DNA of 64,000 bases from an uncultured Oscillospiraceae bacterium (GTDB lineage Bacteria > Bacillota > Clostridia > Oscillospirales > Oscillospiraceae): positions 124,001-188,000 of the forward strand of contig CANQBC010000001.1 in NCBI GenBank assembly GCA_947589225.1, written 5' to 3'. Made by a program: the position numbers and the translations under genes. The number at the start of each line of letters is the position of its first letter. Position 1 is the first letter of the stretch. The notes under the pieces are model-generated. The model was not told the origin of the DNA and ran no database searches. It saw only the letters and a program-made list of their open reading frames with translations. Below, piece by piece: positions 39,837 to 48,748 of this stretch.

Positions 39837-41336
39837 ATGAGAAGGAAATTGCGCGTATTATTCGCCGCCTTTGAGGCCGTGCCGTTTATGAAAACCGGGG
39901 GCCTGGGCGACGTGGGCGGCTCCCTGCCCCAGGCCCTCAGGGAGGCCGGGTGCGAGTGCCGCGTCATTATACCCAAGTTCATGACCATTTCCGAGGAATA
40001 TAAGTCCAAAATGACCCACGTCACGGACTTTTACGTCTCTCTCGGCTGGCGCAACGTGTACTGCGGCATCGAAAAGCTGACCTACAAGGGCGTCGTCTAC
40101 TACTTTGTGGACAACGAGTACTATTTCAACCGCGAGCGGGCTTACGGCTACTTTGACGACGGTGAGCGCATCGCCTACTTCTCCAAGGCTATCGTGGAGT
40201 GCCTGCAATACCTGCCCGATTTCAAGTGCGACGTCCTGCACTGCAATGACTGGCATACCGCCCTGGCCCCCGTGTTCCTCCGGGAGTTCTATCAGGGCAT
40301 TCCCCTCTATGAGAACGTCAAGACGGTGTTCTCCGTCCACAACCTGAAGTTCCAGGGCCAGATGAGCGATTATGTGCTGGGCGATATCCTGGGGCTGTGG
40401 GGCATCCCCGCCGCGGCCTCTCAGCTTCGCTCGGATGACCACTCCGTAAACTTTATGAAGGGCGCGCTGCTCTATTCCGACCTTCTCAGCACGGTCTCAA
40501 AGACCTACGCCGAGGAGATCAAGACGCCCTTCTTCGGTGAGCATATGGACGGCATCTTCCGCGACAGGGCTTCGATCCTCTATGGCGTCATGAACGGGAT
40601 CGACACCAAAACGTGGGATCCCGCCACCGACCCGATGATCCCCTGCCATTATACCGCCGCCGACCGGGCCGGCAAGGCCCAGTGCAAGGCGGAGCTCCAA
40701 CGGGAGCTCGGCCTGGAGGTCAACCCGGATATCCCGCTGGTGGTCATGATCGGCAGGCTCACCGAACAGAAGGGCATGGATCTTGTCCAGCGTGTCATTG
40801 GAGAGATGCTTGACAAGGCGCAGTTCGCCGTTCTCGGCACCGGCGACAAGCAGTATGAGGATATGCTCAGCTACTACAACTGGGAGCGCGGCGGACGCTG
40901 CTCCGCCTGTATCCGCTTTGACGAGGCCCTCTCGCACCGCATGTACGCCGGCGCGGACATGCTGCTGATGCCCAGCCTCTTTGAGCCCTGCGGGCTTTCC
41001 CAGATGATCGCCATGCGCTACGGCACCCTGCCTGTGGTACGGGAAACCGGGGGGCTTAAAGACTCCGTCCAGCCCTACAACCAGTATACCGGCGAGGGCA
41101 CGGGCTTCAGCTTCGAAAACTACAACGCCCATGACATGCTCTACACCGTCCAGCACGCCTGTGAGCTCTTCTGGACCAACAGGGACGACTGGAACAGGCT
41201 CATTGACAACGCCATGGCCGCCGACTTCTCATGGAGCCGCGCCGCTCAGGAATACCTTGCGATGTATCAGCGTACTCACCCCGAGATCGAACCCTGGATA
41301 AAGAAAAAGGACGGGGACGAGACGGAAGAGGAATGA
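39837..41336 (+). CDS. glgA: Glycogen synthase GlgA (ADP-glucose)
   Basis: A 499-residue GT5 glycosyltransferase that extends alpha-1,4 chains from ADP-glucose. The N-terminal KTGGLGDVGGSLPQAL loop and HCNDWHTAL belong to the donor and acceptor sites. The C-terminal part has IGRLTEQKG and the conserved FEPCGLSQMIAMRYGTLPVVRETGGL segment. ATG 39837 follows GGGAGGAAG and aligns with the family N-terminus; the 177 bp before it (39660-39836) hold no recognisable gene. Confidence 0.97.
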   Translation: MRRKLRVLFAAFEAVPFMKTGGLGDVGGSLPQALREAGCECRVIIPKFMTISEEYKSKMTHVTDFYVSLGWRNVYCGIEKLTYKGVVYYFVDNEYYFNRERAYGYFDDGERIAYFSKAIVECLQYLPDFKCDVLHCNDWHTALAPVFLREFYQGIPLYENVKTVFSVHNLKFQGQMSDYVLGDILGLWGIPAAASQLRSDDHSVNFMKGALLYSDLLSTVSKTYAEEIKTPFFGEHMDGIFRDRASILYGVMNGIDTKTWDPATDPMIPCHYTAADRAGKAQCKAELQRELGLEVNPDIPLVVMIGRLTEQKGMDLVQRVIGEMLDKAQFAVLGTGDKQYEDMLSYYNWERGGRCSACIRFDEALSHRMYAGADMLLMPSLFEPCGLSQMIAMRYGTLPVVRETGGLKDSVQPYNQYTGEGTGFSFENYNAHDMLYTVQHACELFWTNRDDWNRLIDNAMAADFSWSRAAQEYLAMYQRTHPEIEPWIKKKDGDETEEE

Positions 41337-41395
41337 CCTCCGAAATCGCATTGATTTATTTTAAGAAAGAAATAACTTAAAATACCCTTATTTTA

Positions 41396-41426
41396 CGCGG
41401 GAACCGGTAAAAACCCGGTTCCCGCG
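41396..41426 (+). terminator. Hairpin between glgA and the GH13-GH77 gene
   Basis: CGCGGGAACCGG and CCGGTTCCCGCG form a 12-bp stem; a second small stem (GGGGC/GCCCC) follows. There is no long T-run, so it may be a partial terminator that lowers expression of the two genes downstream. No promoter is obvious after it. Confidence 0.55.
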
Positions 41427-41503
41427 CGCGGGGCAAGGCCCCGAAAAATGTATATAAAAGAGCGAAATGCCTTTTAAATTTCCAAAAAGGATACCAGATT
41501 TAT

Positions 41504-44500
41504 ATGAGAGCTTACCACGATTCCCGTGAACTTAAATTCCGTTCTCCATTTGGCGCTGTCGCCGTCGGCGGCGCTGTTTGCATTTCAATAGACACCTGGG
41601 AGGTCGTACCCGATTGGACTGAGCTTCGGGTGCGTGTTGACAAAAAGAGGGACGAATATTTCGTCATGAACCGCGAGGGAGGCAGGTTTACTTACACATT
41701 TACACCGGATACGCCCGACATATATTGGTACAGCTTTATTTTCCACTTCAATGACGGCGGCGTGTACCGGTACGGCCCTCAACGGGGCAGGACGGGCGGC
41801 ATCGGCGAAATTTACGACTGGGACTGCCCGGAGTACCAGATAACGGCATATATACCAAGAAAGACCCCGGAGTGGTACAAAAACGCCATCTGCTATCAGA
41901 TTTTTCCCGACCGTTTCAAACGCGGCCCCGACTGGAAAGAGCGGGCGGAGAGCGTGCTTTCCAAAAAGCGCGCCGGGACTCCCAAGGCTCTTGTGGAGGA
42001 CTGGGATACGCCGGTCAGCTATAAGCGCCACCAGGACGGGCGCATAAAGGTATGGGAGTTTTACGGCGGTACTCTCTCCGGTATCGAGGAGAAGCTTGAC
42101 TACCTGGCAGGAATGGGCATCACCGCCCTCTACCTCAACCCCCTTTTCGAGGCCGCCAGCAACCACCGCTACGACACCGGCGACTACCGGAAAATAGACG
42201 GCATGCTGGGGGATGAGGAGGGCTTTAAGCGCCTGTGCGAGAAGTGCGGGGAGCACGGGATCTCCGTCATCCTGGACGGCGTTTTCAACCACACCGGGTG
42301 CGACAGCAAGTACTTCAACAAATACGGAAACTACCCCGAACCCGGCGCGTGCCAGGGGACGGGCTCCAGATATTATAACTGGTTCCGGTTCTACGATTTC
42401 CCCGGCAGCTACGAGTGCTGGTGGGGTGTGGACGACCTCCCGAATGTGGAGGAGCACGACCCGGACTATCGGGACTACATATTCGGCGGCGAGGATTCCG
42501 TTGTCCGCCACTGGCTCCGCGCGGGGGCGAAGGGCTGGCGTCTTGACGTGGCCGACGAGCTCCCGGACGACTTTATCGAGGGGATCAAGACCGCCGTGGT
42601 GGCGGAAAAGGGCGACCAGGGCCTTCTCATGGGGGAGGTCTGGGAGGACGCCTCCAACAAGGTCGCCTATGGCGAGCTTCGCCGCTACTTCCTGGGATCC
42701 GAGCTGGACTGCGTCATGAACTACCCCCTCCGCGACGCCGTCCTATACTACCTCCTGGGCTCCAATTCGGCGCAGAACGTCCTTGAGACGATGCGCTCCC
42801 TCCAGGAAAACTATCCGCCCGAGAGCTTTAAAGCCTCCTTCAACCTCATGGGGAGCCATGACAGAGCGCGCATCCTCACCGTCCTGGGCGGCGCGCCGGC
42901 CCCGGACAGCCTGAGCGACGACCAGAAATTCCATTTTCGCCTCTCGGACGGCCAGCGCGGCCTTGCCAAGGGTCGGCTGTGGCTCATGGCGCTTATGCAA
43001 ATGACCCTTCCCGGCGTGCCCTGCGTCTACTATGGCGACGAGGCGGGCATGGAGGGATACGCCGATCCCTATAACCGGGGTACTTACCCGTGGGGACATG
43101 AGGATCCGGACTGCCGCACCATCTACCGCAACGCCATCGATCTGCGCCGTGCTTTCCCTGAGCTTCCCGACGCCTCCTTCGAGCCCTTCGCCTTCGGAGA
43201 CGATGTGTTCGGCTTCTATCGGGACTGGAAGGACGAGGGCATCGCCGTCATCGTCAACCGGGGCTGGGGTACGCAGGAGATAACCATAGACGTCCACGGG
43301 GAGGACGTGACCGACCTCCTGGGCGGGGCCCGATACGACGTCCACGATGGGAAGGTCACCGTTACCCTGTGGCCCACAGGCTCGGCGGTATTTTACTTCC
43401 ACAAAAAAGTCCGCCTTGGCCGCCCGATGGAGCGAGGCGCGGGGGTGCTGGCGCATATAACCAGCCTGCCCGACCCGAACGGGCCGGGGCGCATGGGAAC
43501 GTGCGCGAAAAAATTTGTGGATTTTTTGGCCGATGCGGGCCAAAAATACTGGCAGATACTGCCCCTGGGGCCCACCGATCAGCTCGGTTCGCCCTACGCG
43601 GGAGCTTCCGCCTTTGCCGCCAACATTGCGTTGCTGCCGGAGAGCGAGGAGGAGCTGCGGGCGGAGTTTGCCAATTTCGTGCCCGATGCGGAATATGCCG
43701 AATTCCTGGCGGAAAATGAGAAATGGCTGGTGCCCTACTCCCTTTTCGCGGCGATAAAGCGCACCGTATCCCGGGATCATCACGCCCGCTGGCCGGAGAG
43801 ATACCGCCGGTATGACAAGAAGCTCCTGCTGGACAAGTCGCTGGCCCCGGAGGCGGAGTTCCAGAAATTCTGCCAGTACAAGTTTGAGCTTGCGTGGCGT
43901 GATTTACGGGCTTACGCCCGTTCAAAGGGCGTGTCTCTCATTGGCGACATCCCCATGTACGTTTCCGCCGACTCCGCCGATGTGTGGGCCGAGCCGGAGC
44001 AGTTCACGGTGGACGAGTACGGCAACGCAAGCCTCATCGCCGGCGTGCCTCCCGCGTGGAACGATGACGGGCAGCTCTGGGGCAACCCCCTGTACAACTG
44101 GGAGGTGATGCGGAAAAACGGTTTTGACTGGTGGATGCGCCGCTTCAAGCGCGTAATGGAGCTTTACGATCTTACCCGTCTTGACCACTTTATGGGCTTT
44201 GAATCGGCCTGGGGGATCCCACAGGGGAAAAAACCCGCCGATGGCCATTGGGTTTTCGGCCCGGGCCTCGAGCTTTTCAAAACCGCTTTTGAAAAATTCG
44301 GCCCCCTGCCCTTTGTGGCGGAGGATCTGGGGAGCCTTACCCCGGCGATCCGGGCGCTGCTGGCCAGGTGCGGTTTCCCCGGCACCGACATTTTACAGTA
44401 CCAGGACGACCCCATGAACGGCTATTTCCCGCCCAGAGAGAAGATCGGCTATTCCGGCACCCACGACAACGAGACGCTGGCGGGTTTTGCCGCTCACCGG

Positions 44501-44734
44501 TATCCGGCTCTTGATCCGGTGGATGCCGCCCGGAGGCTTATGGAGCGGCTTTTCGCGTCAGGCGCGGATGTGGTCATGCTCCAATTGCAGGATATTTTGG
44601 GGCTTGACAACTCAACGCGTATGAATACGCCCGGCACCACAGGAAAAAACTGGTCCTGGCAGGCAAAAGATACGGACTTTAAAGACGCCCAGGCGCGCCT
44701 TTTGAGCTATACGACAAAATCAAAAAGGAGCTGA
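41504..44734 (+). CDS. malQ: Fusion of GH13 glycosidase and GH77 4-alpha-glucanotransferase
   Basis: A 1076-residue fusion. Residues about 1-115 form a beta-sandwich starch-binding-like domain. Residues about 120-625 form a GH13 barrel (neopullulanase/debranching type) with nucleophile Asp in GWRLDVADELP (about 346), acid Glu in LMGEVWED (about 376) and Asp in MGSHDRAR (about 451). Residues about 640-1076 form GH77 amylomaltase with LTRLDHFMGFESAWGIP (nucleophile about 893), FVAEDLGSLTP (about 938) and GTHDNET (about 988). Both active sites look intact. It should trim and rearrange the limit dextrins left by GlgP. The RBS is weak (AAAAAGG 13 nt upstream); pgi follows after 6 nt. Confidence 0.94.
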   Translation: MRAYHDSRELKFRSPFGAVAVGGAVCISIDTWEVVPDWTELRVRVDKKRDEYFVMNREGGRFTYTFTPDTPDIYWYSFIFHFNDGGVYRYGPQRGRTGGIGEIYDWDCPEYQITAYIPRKTPEWYKNAICYQIFPDRFKRGPDWKERAESVLSKKRAGTPKALVEDWDTPVSYKRHQDGRIKVWEFYGGTLSGIEEKLDYLAGMGITALYLNPLFEAASNHRYDTGDYRKIDGMLGDEEGFKRLCEKCGEHGISVILDGVFNHTGCDSKYFNKYGNYPEPGACQGTGSRYYNWFRFYDFPGSYECWWGVDDLPNVEEHDPDYRDYIFGGEDSVVRHWLRAGAKGWRLDVADELPDDFIEGIKTAVVAEKGDQGLLMGEVWEDASNKVAYGELRRYFLGSELDCVMNYPLRDAVLYYLLGSNSAQNVLETMRSLQENYPPESFKASFNLMGSHDRARILTVLGGAPAPDSLSDDQKFHFRLSDGQRGLAKGRLWLMALMQMTLPGVPCVYYGDEAGMEGYADPYNRGTYPWGHEDPDCRTIYRNAIDLRRAFPELPDASFEPFAFGDDVFGFYRDWKDEGIAVIVNRGWGTQEITIDVHGEDVTDLLGGARYDVHDGKVTVTLWPTGSAVFYFHKKVRLGRPMERGAGVLAHITSLPDPNGPGRMGTCAKKFVDFLADAGQKYWQILPLGPTDQLGSPYAGASAFAANIALLPESEEELRAEFANFVPDAEYAEFLAENEKWLVPYSLFAAIKRTVSRDHHARWPERYRRYDKKLLLDKSLAPEAEFQKFCQYKFELAWRDLRAYARSKGVSLIGDIPMYVSADSADVWAEPEQFTVDEYGNASLIAGVPPAWNDDGQLWGNPLYNWEVMRKNGFDWWMRRFKRVMELYDLTRLDHFMGFESAWGIPQGKKPADGHWVFGPGLELFKTAFEKFGPLPFVAEDLGSLTPAIRALLARCGFPGTDILQYQDDPMNGYFPPREKIGYSGTHDNETLAGFAAHRYPALDPVDAARRLMERLFASGADVVMLQLQDILGLDNSTRMNTPGTTGKNWSWQAKDTDFKDAQARLLSYTTKSKRS

Positions 44735-44740
44735 TCAAAA

Positions 44741-46312
44741 ATGGATGATTGGACAATGTACAGCAACACCGTCCTCTATTCCCCCAAAACAAAGCTTATG
44801 ATGGAGTGGGGCGGCATGGACATGGATCCGGAGTACGTATTCTCCATGGAGAAGAAGATGAATACCGCCATGAAAGCTATGCACGAGCTGGAGGGAGGCG
44901 CCATTGCCAACCCCGACGAGAACCGTATGGTGGGTCACTATTGGCTCCGCGCCCCCCATCTTGCCCCCACAAAGGAGCTTGAGCGGGAGATAACCGACAC
45001 CCTGGCCGCCGTCAAGACCTTTGTGGCGGACGTCCACGCCGGGAAGATCCGCGGTGAAAAGGGCGGCAAGTTCGTCAACGTCATGGTGGGCGGCATCGGC
45101 GGCTCATCCCTGGGGCCCCTCTTTGTCTCCAAAGCGCTGGGTACCCCGGAGGACAAGATGAAGCTTTGGTTCCTTGACAATACCGACCCCGCCGGCATGG
45201 ACGCCGTTTTCCGCGCCGTGGAGCCGAATTTGGACGAGACGCTGACCGTCATCATCTCCAAGTCCGGCGGCACCATCGAGACAAGAAACTGCATGGTGGA
45301 GGCCAAGGCGTTCTATGAAAAACACGGCCTTTCCTTCGCCAAGCACACCGTCACCGTCACGGGCGTTGACTCCAAGCTTGACAAGGTGGCCGTTTCCGAG
45401 GGCTGGATCGCCCGCTTCCCCATGTGGGACTGGGTGGGAGGCCGCACCTCCGTCATGTCCGCCGTGGGCCTGCTGCCGCTGGCTCTGCAGGGGATAGACA
45501 TTGACGCCTTCCTCCAGGGCGCCGCGGACTGCGACGAGCTGGGTCGGGAGCCGAATATCCTGGAAAATCCCGCCGCGGTGATGGCTATGGCGTGGTATCG
45601 GGAATCCCATGGAAAGGGCGGCGTGACCCAGGTGGTTCTGCCCTACAAGGACAGCCTTGATCTGCTGGCCAAATACCTCCAGCAGCTCGTCATGGAGTCC
45701 TTGGGCAAGGAGATCGATCTGGACGGCGCGAAGGTCAACCAGGGCCTTGCCGTCATGGGCAACAAGGGTACCTCCGACCAGCACTCTTACGTCCAGCAGC
45801 TGGTGGGCGGCCCGTCCAACATCTTTGTCATCTTCGTCCAGGTGCTCCGCGACCGGGCCGGCGAGTCCGTCTGTGTGGGCGAGGACTCCACCTCCGGCGA
45901 CTACCTGAACGCCTTTATGCTGGGAACTAAGAAGAATCTGGAGGATCACGGCAAGCATACCATGACCGTCACCGTCCCCGAGGTGAGCGCCTACAACGTG
46001 GGCCAGCTCATCGCCATCTGGGAGCGGGCCGTGGGCATCTACGCCCAGCTTATCAACATCAACGCCTACCACCAGCCCGCCGTGGAGTACGGCAAGAAGT
46101 GCGCCGGCGTGCTCATCGAGACGAAAAACCGCGCCAGGGAGCTTCTGCTCAAGACCGGGAAGGCCATGACCGCCCCGGAGATCGCCGAGGCCCTGGCCGC
46201 CGACCCCCAGGATATCTTCAGGCTCATGCTCCACCTTTGCTCCAACGACCCCGCTTTCACCGTTGACTACGACGATGAGGACGTGACCATGAGCCGATTC
46301 GGCAGGAAGTAA
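44741..46312 (+). CDS. pgi: Glucose-6-phosphate isomerase
   Basis: A 523-residue enzyme interconverting glucose 6-phosphate and fructose 6-phosphate. Visible parts are VGGIGGSSLGPLF, ISKSGGTIETRN (phosphate binding), and GNKGTSDQHSYVQQL with the catalytic His region. It closes the glycogen operon and links glucose phosphates from GlgP to glycolysis or back to GlgC. It follows the fusion gene by 6 nt, so it is co-transcribed. Confidence 0.96.
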   Translation: MDDWTMYSNTVLYSPKTKLMMEWGGMDMDPEYVFSMEKKMNTAMKAMHELEGGAIANPDENRMVGHYWLRAPHLAPTKELEREITDTLAAVKTFVADVHAGKIRGEKGGKFVNVMVGGIGGSSLGPLFVSKALGTPEDKMKLWFLDNTDPAGMDAVFRAVEPNLDETLTVIISKSGGTIETRNCMVEAKAFYEKHGLSFAKHTVTVTGVDSKLDKVAVSEGWIARFPMWDWVGGRTSVMSAVGLLPLALQGIDIDAFLQGAADCDELGREPNILENPAAVMAMAWYRESHGKGGVTQVVLPYKDSLDLLAKYLQQLVMESLGKEIDLDGAKVNQGLAVMGNKGTSDQHSYVQQLVGGPSNIFVIFVQVLRDRAGESVCVGEDSTSGDYLNAFMLGTKKNLEDHGKHTMTVTVPEVSAYNVGQLIAIWERAVGIYAQLININAYHQPAVEYGKKCAGVLIETKNRARELLLKTGKAMTAPEIAEALAADPQDIFRLMLHLCSNDPAFTVDYDDEDVTMSRFGRK

Positions 46313-46328
46313 GCCAAAAAGTCACGCA

Positions 46329-46370
46329 CTTTCGCGCGGCCATGCCCGCTTTCGGGTGTGGCCGCGAAAG
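46329..46370 (+). other. Hairpin after pgi
   Basis: CTTTCGCGCGGCCA and TGGCCGCGAAAG pair with inner CCCG/CGGG, giving a long GC-rich stem with no T-run, 17 nt after the pgi stop. Confidence 0.6.
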
Positions 46371-46401
46371 CGTCCCCATTGCCCACAGGAGGGTGAGACT
46401 T

Positions 46402-47910
46402 ATGAAGTACAAAAAGGGACGGATGCCGCCGTCGCCCTACGCCTCCTCCAACAGGCCGCTGGATCCCGGCGGCTCCGGCGCATTCGTCGGTTCGGGCTTT
46501 TCAGGCGTGACCCCCGGTTTTTCCGGAGGCTCCGGTTTCGCCCCCGGCGGCTCCGGCTCGACGCCCGGAGCGGGCTTTGATCCCCGCCGCCCGCCGGACA
46601 ACGGCCGCATGATCCGCGGCCCCGTGCGCCGGAGGAGAAGGGGCGGCTGGATCGCGGCCTCCGCGGCGGCGATCCTGATCGTCGCTGCCGTTGCCGTCCT
46701 GGCCTCCACGACCACGGACGGCAACGGCGGTTCTTCAACACGTCAGCCGCCGCCCGTCACCGCGCCGTATGCGACGGTTCCCGATACGACGCCGGATACG
46801 CCATCCACCGGCAGCACGGCGCCGGACACGACCGAGCCGGCCGTCTCCGTACGGGAAACCGCGGCGAAGCTGATTCCATACTTTGAAAGCAGATACTTCC
46901 TCAACAGCCTCAGCGACGAGTACCTTGCCTGCGTCTGTGAGCTTTACGCCGGGGCGATGAATTTTGAACCGACGGTGAAGCTTGCCTCCGAGATCGACAA
47001 GGATGAGCTTGACGTCTGCACCACGGCCATGACCGCCGACTGCCCGGAGCTGATGCAGCTGGACTTTTCGATCTATGGATACAGCTACAATTACAGCAGT
47101 ACCACAGACCGGGTGGTGGATGTGACATTTCAATATGTGATGACGGAGAGCGAGTACGGTGACAGGCGCGCCGCCTGCGAGGAGGCCGTCGCCGAGATCG
47201 TCTCACTCGCCTCCGGGCTTGACGAGCTGGGCCGGGAGAAGGTCGCGTTTGATTACATCATCGGCCCCACCTGGTACGACAAGGACACGGCCATGAGCGG
47301 TAACGCCTACGGGGCGCTTATTGAGCGACGGGCCAAGTGCATCGGCTTCGCCCACGCCATGAAGTGGGCGCTGGACGCGCTGGGCATACAGGCCATAACC
47401 GTCACGGCGGATATACCCGGCCAGACCGAGGGCCACGCCTGGAACGACGTGTATCTGGACGGCGGATGGCACCGGGTGGATCTGACCCCCAGCGCCATAT
47501 ATGAGACGGACACGGACATTGGCTTTGATCGGCCCATCTACTACGCGTTGAATATCTCCGATCATATCGACGACACGGACTACATCATAGACGACAGCCT
47601 GATCCGCGCGGCGCCCCTGCCCGTTTGCACATCCATGGACCTGAGCCCCTACGCCCTCTCGGGACAGCTGGTGAGGAGCGGGGAGGATTGGACGGAATAT
47701 CTGGAGAGCGCCCTTGCGGACGCCCTCCTTACCGGCGACGGACGCATCATATTGCAGTTTGAGGACGGATCCGCCTATCAGGATATGATAAACGGGTTAT
47801 CCGACCGCGTAAGCGCCTGGACAAAGGAGCGGAAAATGGGCTATTCCTACCAGGTCATTCACTCCGACCAGTTTGACCTGATGGCAATGGCCATCACCTT
47901 CATGAGCTGA
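46402..47910 (+). CDS. Membrane-anchored transglutaminase-like protein
   Basis: A 502-residue protein. A Gly/Pro/Ser-rich cytoplasmic N-terminus (about 1-70) and an RRRRR stop-transfer precede one membrane helix (about 77-100). A Thr/Pro linker leads to the extracytoplasmic part. The transglutaminase core has Cys in RRAKCIGFAHAMKWAL, His in GHAWNDVY and Asp in WHRVDLTPS. It is probably a cell-surface peptidase or crosslinking enzyme; substrate unknown. Start ATG 46402 has AGGAGGGTGAG upstream. It is monocistronic and ends at a terminator. Confidence 0.92.
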   Translation: MKYKKGRMPPSPYASSNRPLDPGGSGAFVGSGFSGVTPGFSGGSGFAPGGSGSTPGAGFDPRRPPDNGRMIRGPVRRRRRGGWIAASAAAILIVAAVAVLASTTTDGNGGSSTRQPPPVTAPYATVPDTTPDTPSTGSTAPDTTEPAVSVRETAAKLIPYFESRYFLNSLSDEYLACVCELYAGAMNFEPTVKLASEIDKDELDVCTTAMTADCPELMQLDFSIYGYSYNYSSTTDRVVDVTFQYVMTESEYGDRRAACEEAVAEIVSLASGLDELGREKVAFDYIIGPTWYDKDTAMSGNAYGALIERRAKCIGFAHAMKWALDALGIQAITVTADIPGQTEGHAWNDVYLDGGWHRVDLTPSAIYETDTDIGFDRPIYYALNISDHIDDTDYIIDDSLIRAAPLPVCTSMDLSPYALSGQLVRSGEDWTEYLESALADALLTGDGRIILQFEDGSAYQDMINGLSDRVSAWTKERKMGYSYQVIHSDQFDLMAMAITFMS

Positions 47911-47923
47911 GAGAAAAGAAACG

Positions 47924-47967
47924 CCCCACCGGGACGCCGCTTCCACGGCCCCCGGTGGGGTCTTTTG
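47924..47967 (+). terminator. Intrinsic terminator after the transglutaminase gene
   Basis: CCCCACCGGG and CCCGGTGGGG form a 10-bp stem with a 17-nt loop and are followed by TCTTTTG. Confidence 0.85.
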
Positions 47968-48007
47968 TTGAATTTTGCAGATCGTAAGCTTCCCGCCCAC
48001 GGCGTAC

Positions 48008-48253
48008 TTATTCGCTGTCCTCCGGCTCTGCGCTTTTGAACAGGGGAGAGTCGAAGAAATCGTAGAGCGAGATCCCCAGACCATCACAAATCAGCTTAAC
48101 AGTGACGACGCCGGGATTGCGGCTGTTGCCGTAGAGGATGCTCTTAACGGTGGTCGGCGGGACGCCTGCCCAGCGGGCAAGGGAGTTGATGTTGTACCCA
48201 TGCTCGGCGCAAAGCTGCTGTATCCTCGTTGAGACCGCTTTTCGAGTGTCCAT
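48008..48253 (-). CDS. XRE-family helix-turn-helix regulator
   Basis: An 81-residue Cro/C1-type DNA-binding protein. The HTH lies at about residues 19-50: YNINSLARWAGVPPTTVKSI, followed by GNSRNPGVVTVKLICDGLGI and a conserved LYDFF ending. ATG 48253 with GGGGGG upstream is preferred to ATG 48271, which has no RBS. It is transcribed away from two tiny plus-strand genes, an arrangement like a phage or mobile-element switch. GACTATAT (48311-48318) and ATATAGTC (48362-48369) flank the facing promoter and are candidate operators. Confidence 0.9.
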   Translation of the reverse strand: MDTRKAVSTRIQQLCAEHGYNINSLARWAGVPPTTVKSILYGNSRNPGVVTVKLICDGLGISLYDFFDSPLFKSAEPEDSE

Positions 48254-48319
48254 ATTTCCCCCCGGCGACATATCGTCTATTTAATTTTGTCATTTTTTCA
48301 ACAAAGTATAGACTATATA

Positions 48320-48348
48320 TCGACTTTTGGCAGCAATGGTGTTATAAT
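48320..48348 (+). promoter_or_regulatory. Extended -10 promoter of the small-ORF unit
   Basis: TCGACT (48320-48325), 17-bp spacer, TATAAT (48343-48348) preceded by TGT. It lies between inverted GACTATAT/ATATAGTC sites that could bind the XRE protein. Confidence 0.65.
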
Positions 48349-48383
48349 CCTGTTAAACGTTATATAGTCAAGGGGGTGATGGT

Positions 48384-48554
48384 ATGCCGGACTATAAAGA
48401 AATGTACCTCAAGCTTATTCGCGCCACGGAGGAGGCCATAAATATTCTAACCGCTGCCCAGCGGGAGTGCGAAGAAATGTACCTGTCCGCGCCGGAATCA
48501 AACATAACGGTTCTTCATCCGCCCAGCGGGAAAAACCGGCAGCCGCATAAATAA
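48384..48554 (+). CDS. Small 56-residue protein, unknown
   Basis: ATG 48384 follows AGGGGGTG and reads MPDYKEMYLKLIRATEEAIN, then ILTAAQRECEEMYLSAPESN and a Pro-rich tail. The first 40 residues should form an amphipathic helix, possibly a coiled coil. No family is recognised. It is the first gene below the promoter at 48320-48348 and divergent from the XRE gene. Short helical proteins of this kind are common in phage-derived regions of clostridia (general impression, not checked). Confidence 0.65.
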   Translation: MPDYKEMYLKLIRATEEAINILTAAQRECEEMYLSAPESNITVLHPPSGKNRQPHK

Positions 48555-48577
48555 ACTACACAAAAGGAGCGATCAAT

Positions 48578-48697
48578 ATGAGCTATGGTGAGCTTCATAT
48601 CAAAATCCCGGCAGGGAAAAGCCCCCGGAACGGCTGGGCCGTTCCGGGGGCTTTCGTGTGCGGAGAGAAAAAGAGGGGGGTAAATTTAGATAAATAG
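48578..48697 (+). CDS. Possible 39-residue ORF containing a terminator
   Basis: ATG 48578 has an excellent RBS (AAAGGAG, 8-nt spacing) and reads MSYGELHIKIPAGK before entering the arms of a strong hairpin. The frame continues to TAG at 48695-48697. Because the message would end at the hairpin, this is either the remnant of a longer gene cut by a rearrangement or a non-stop transcript. Translation is plausible, function unknown. Confidence 0.4.
   Translation: MSYGELHIKIPAGKSPRNGWAVPGAFVCGEKKRGVNLDK
48618..48656 (+). terminator. Strong hairpin terminator inside the 39-residue ORF
   Basis: AAAGCCCCCGGAACGGC and GCCGTTCCGGGGGCTTT form a perfect 17-bp stem with a 3-nt loop, followed by a short CTTTCGTG. 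Confidence 0.85.
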
Positions 48698-48708
48698 AAT
48701 TACTTGAT

Positions 48709-48730
48709 GAAGGTTCGACTCCCGTCACCT
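48709..48730 (+). other. Sequence resembling a tRNA 3' end (possible att scar)
   Basis: GAAGGTTCGACTCCCGTCAC matches the typical T-loop and acceptor 3' half of a tRNA (GGTTCGACTCC plus CGTCACC). No D-arm, anticodon arm or 5' acceptor strand lies upstream, and the T-stem does not pair fully, so it is not a tRNA gene. Such fragments mark the far end of elements integrated in tRNA genes. Confidence 0.4.
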
Positions 48731-48748
48731 TAAAAATCCCTCACGCCA

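Noticed and set aside
48655..48735. Complete tRNA gene
   Set aside because: Only the 3' end resembles a tRNA; the acceptor, D and anticodon arms are missing and the T-stem is imperfect.
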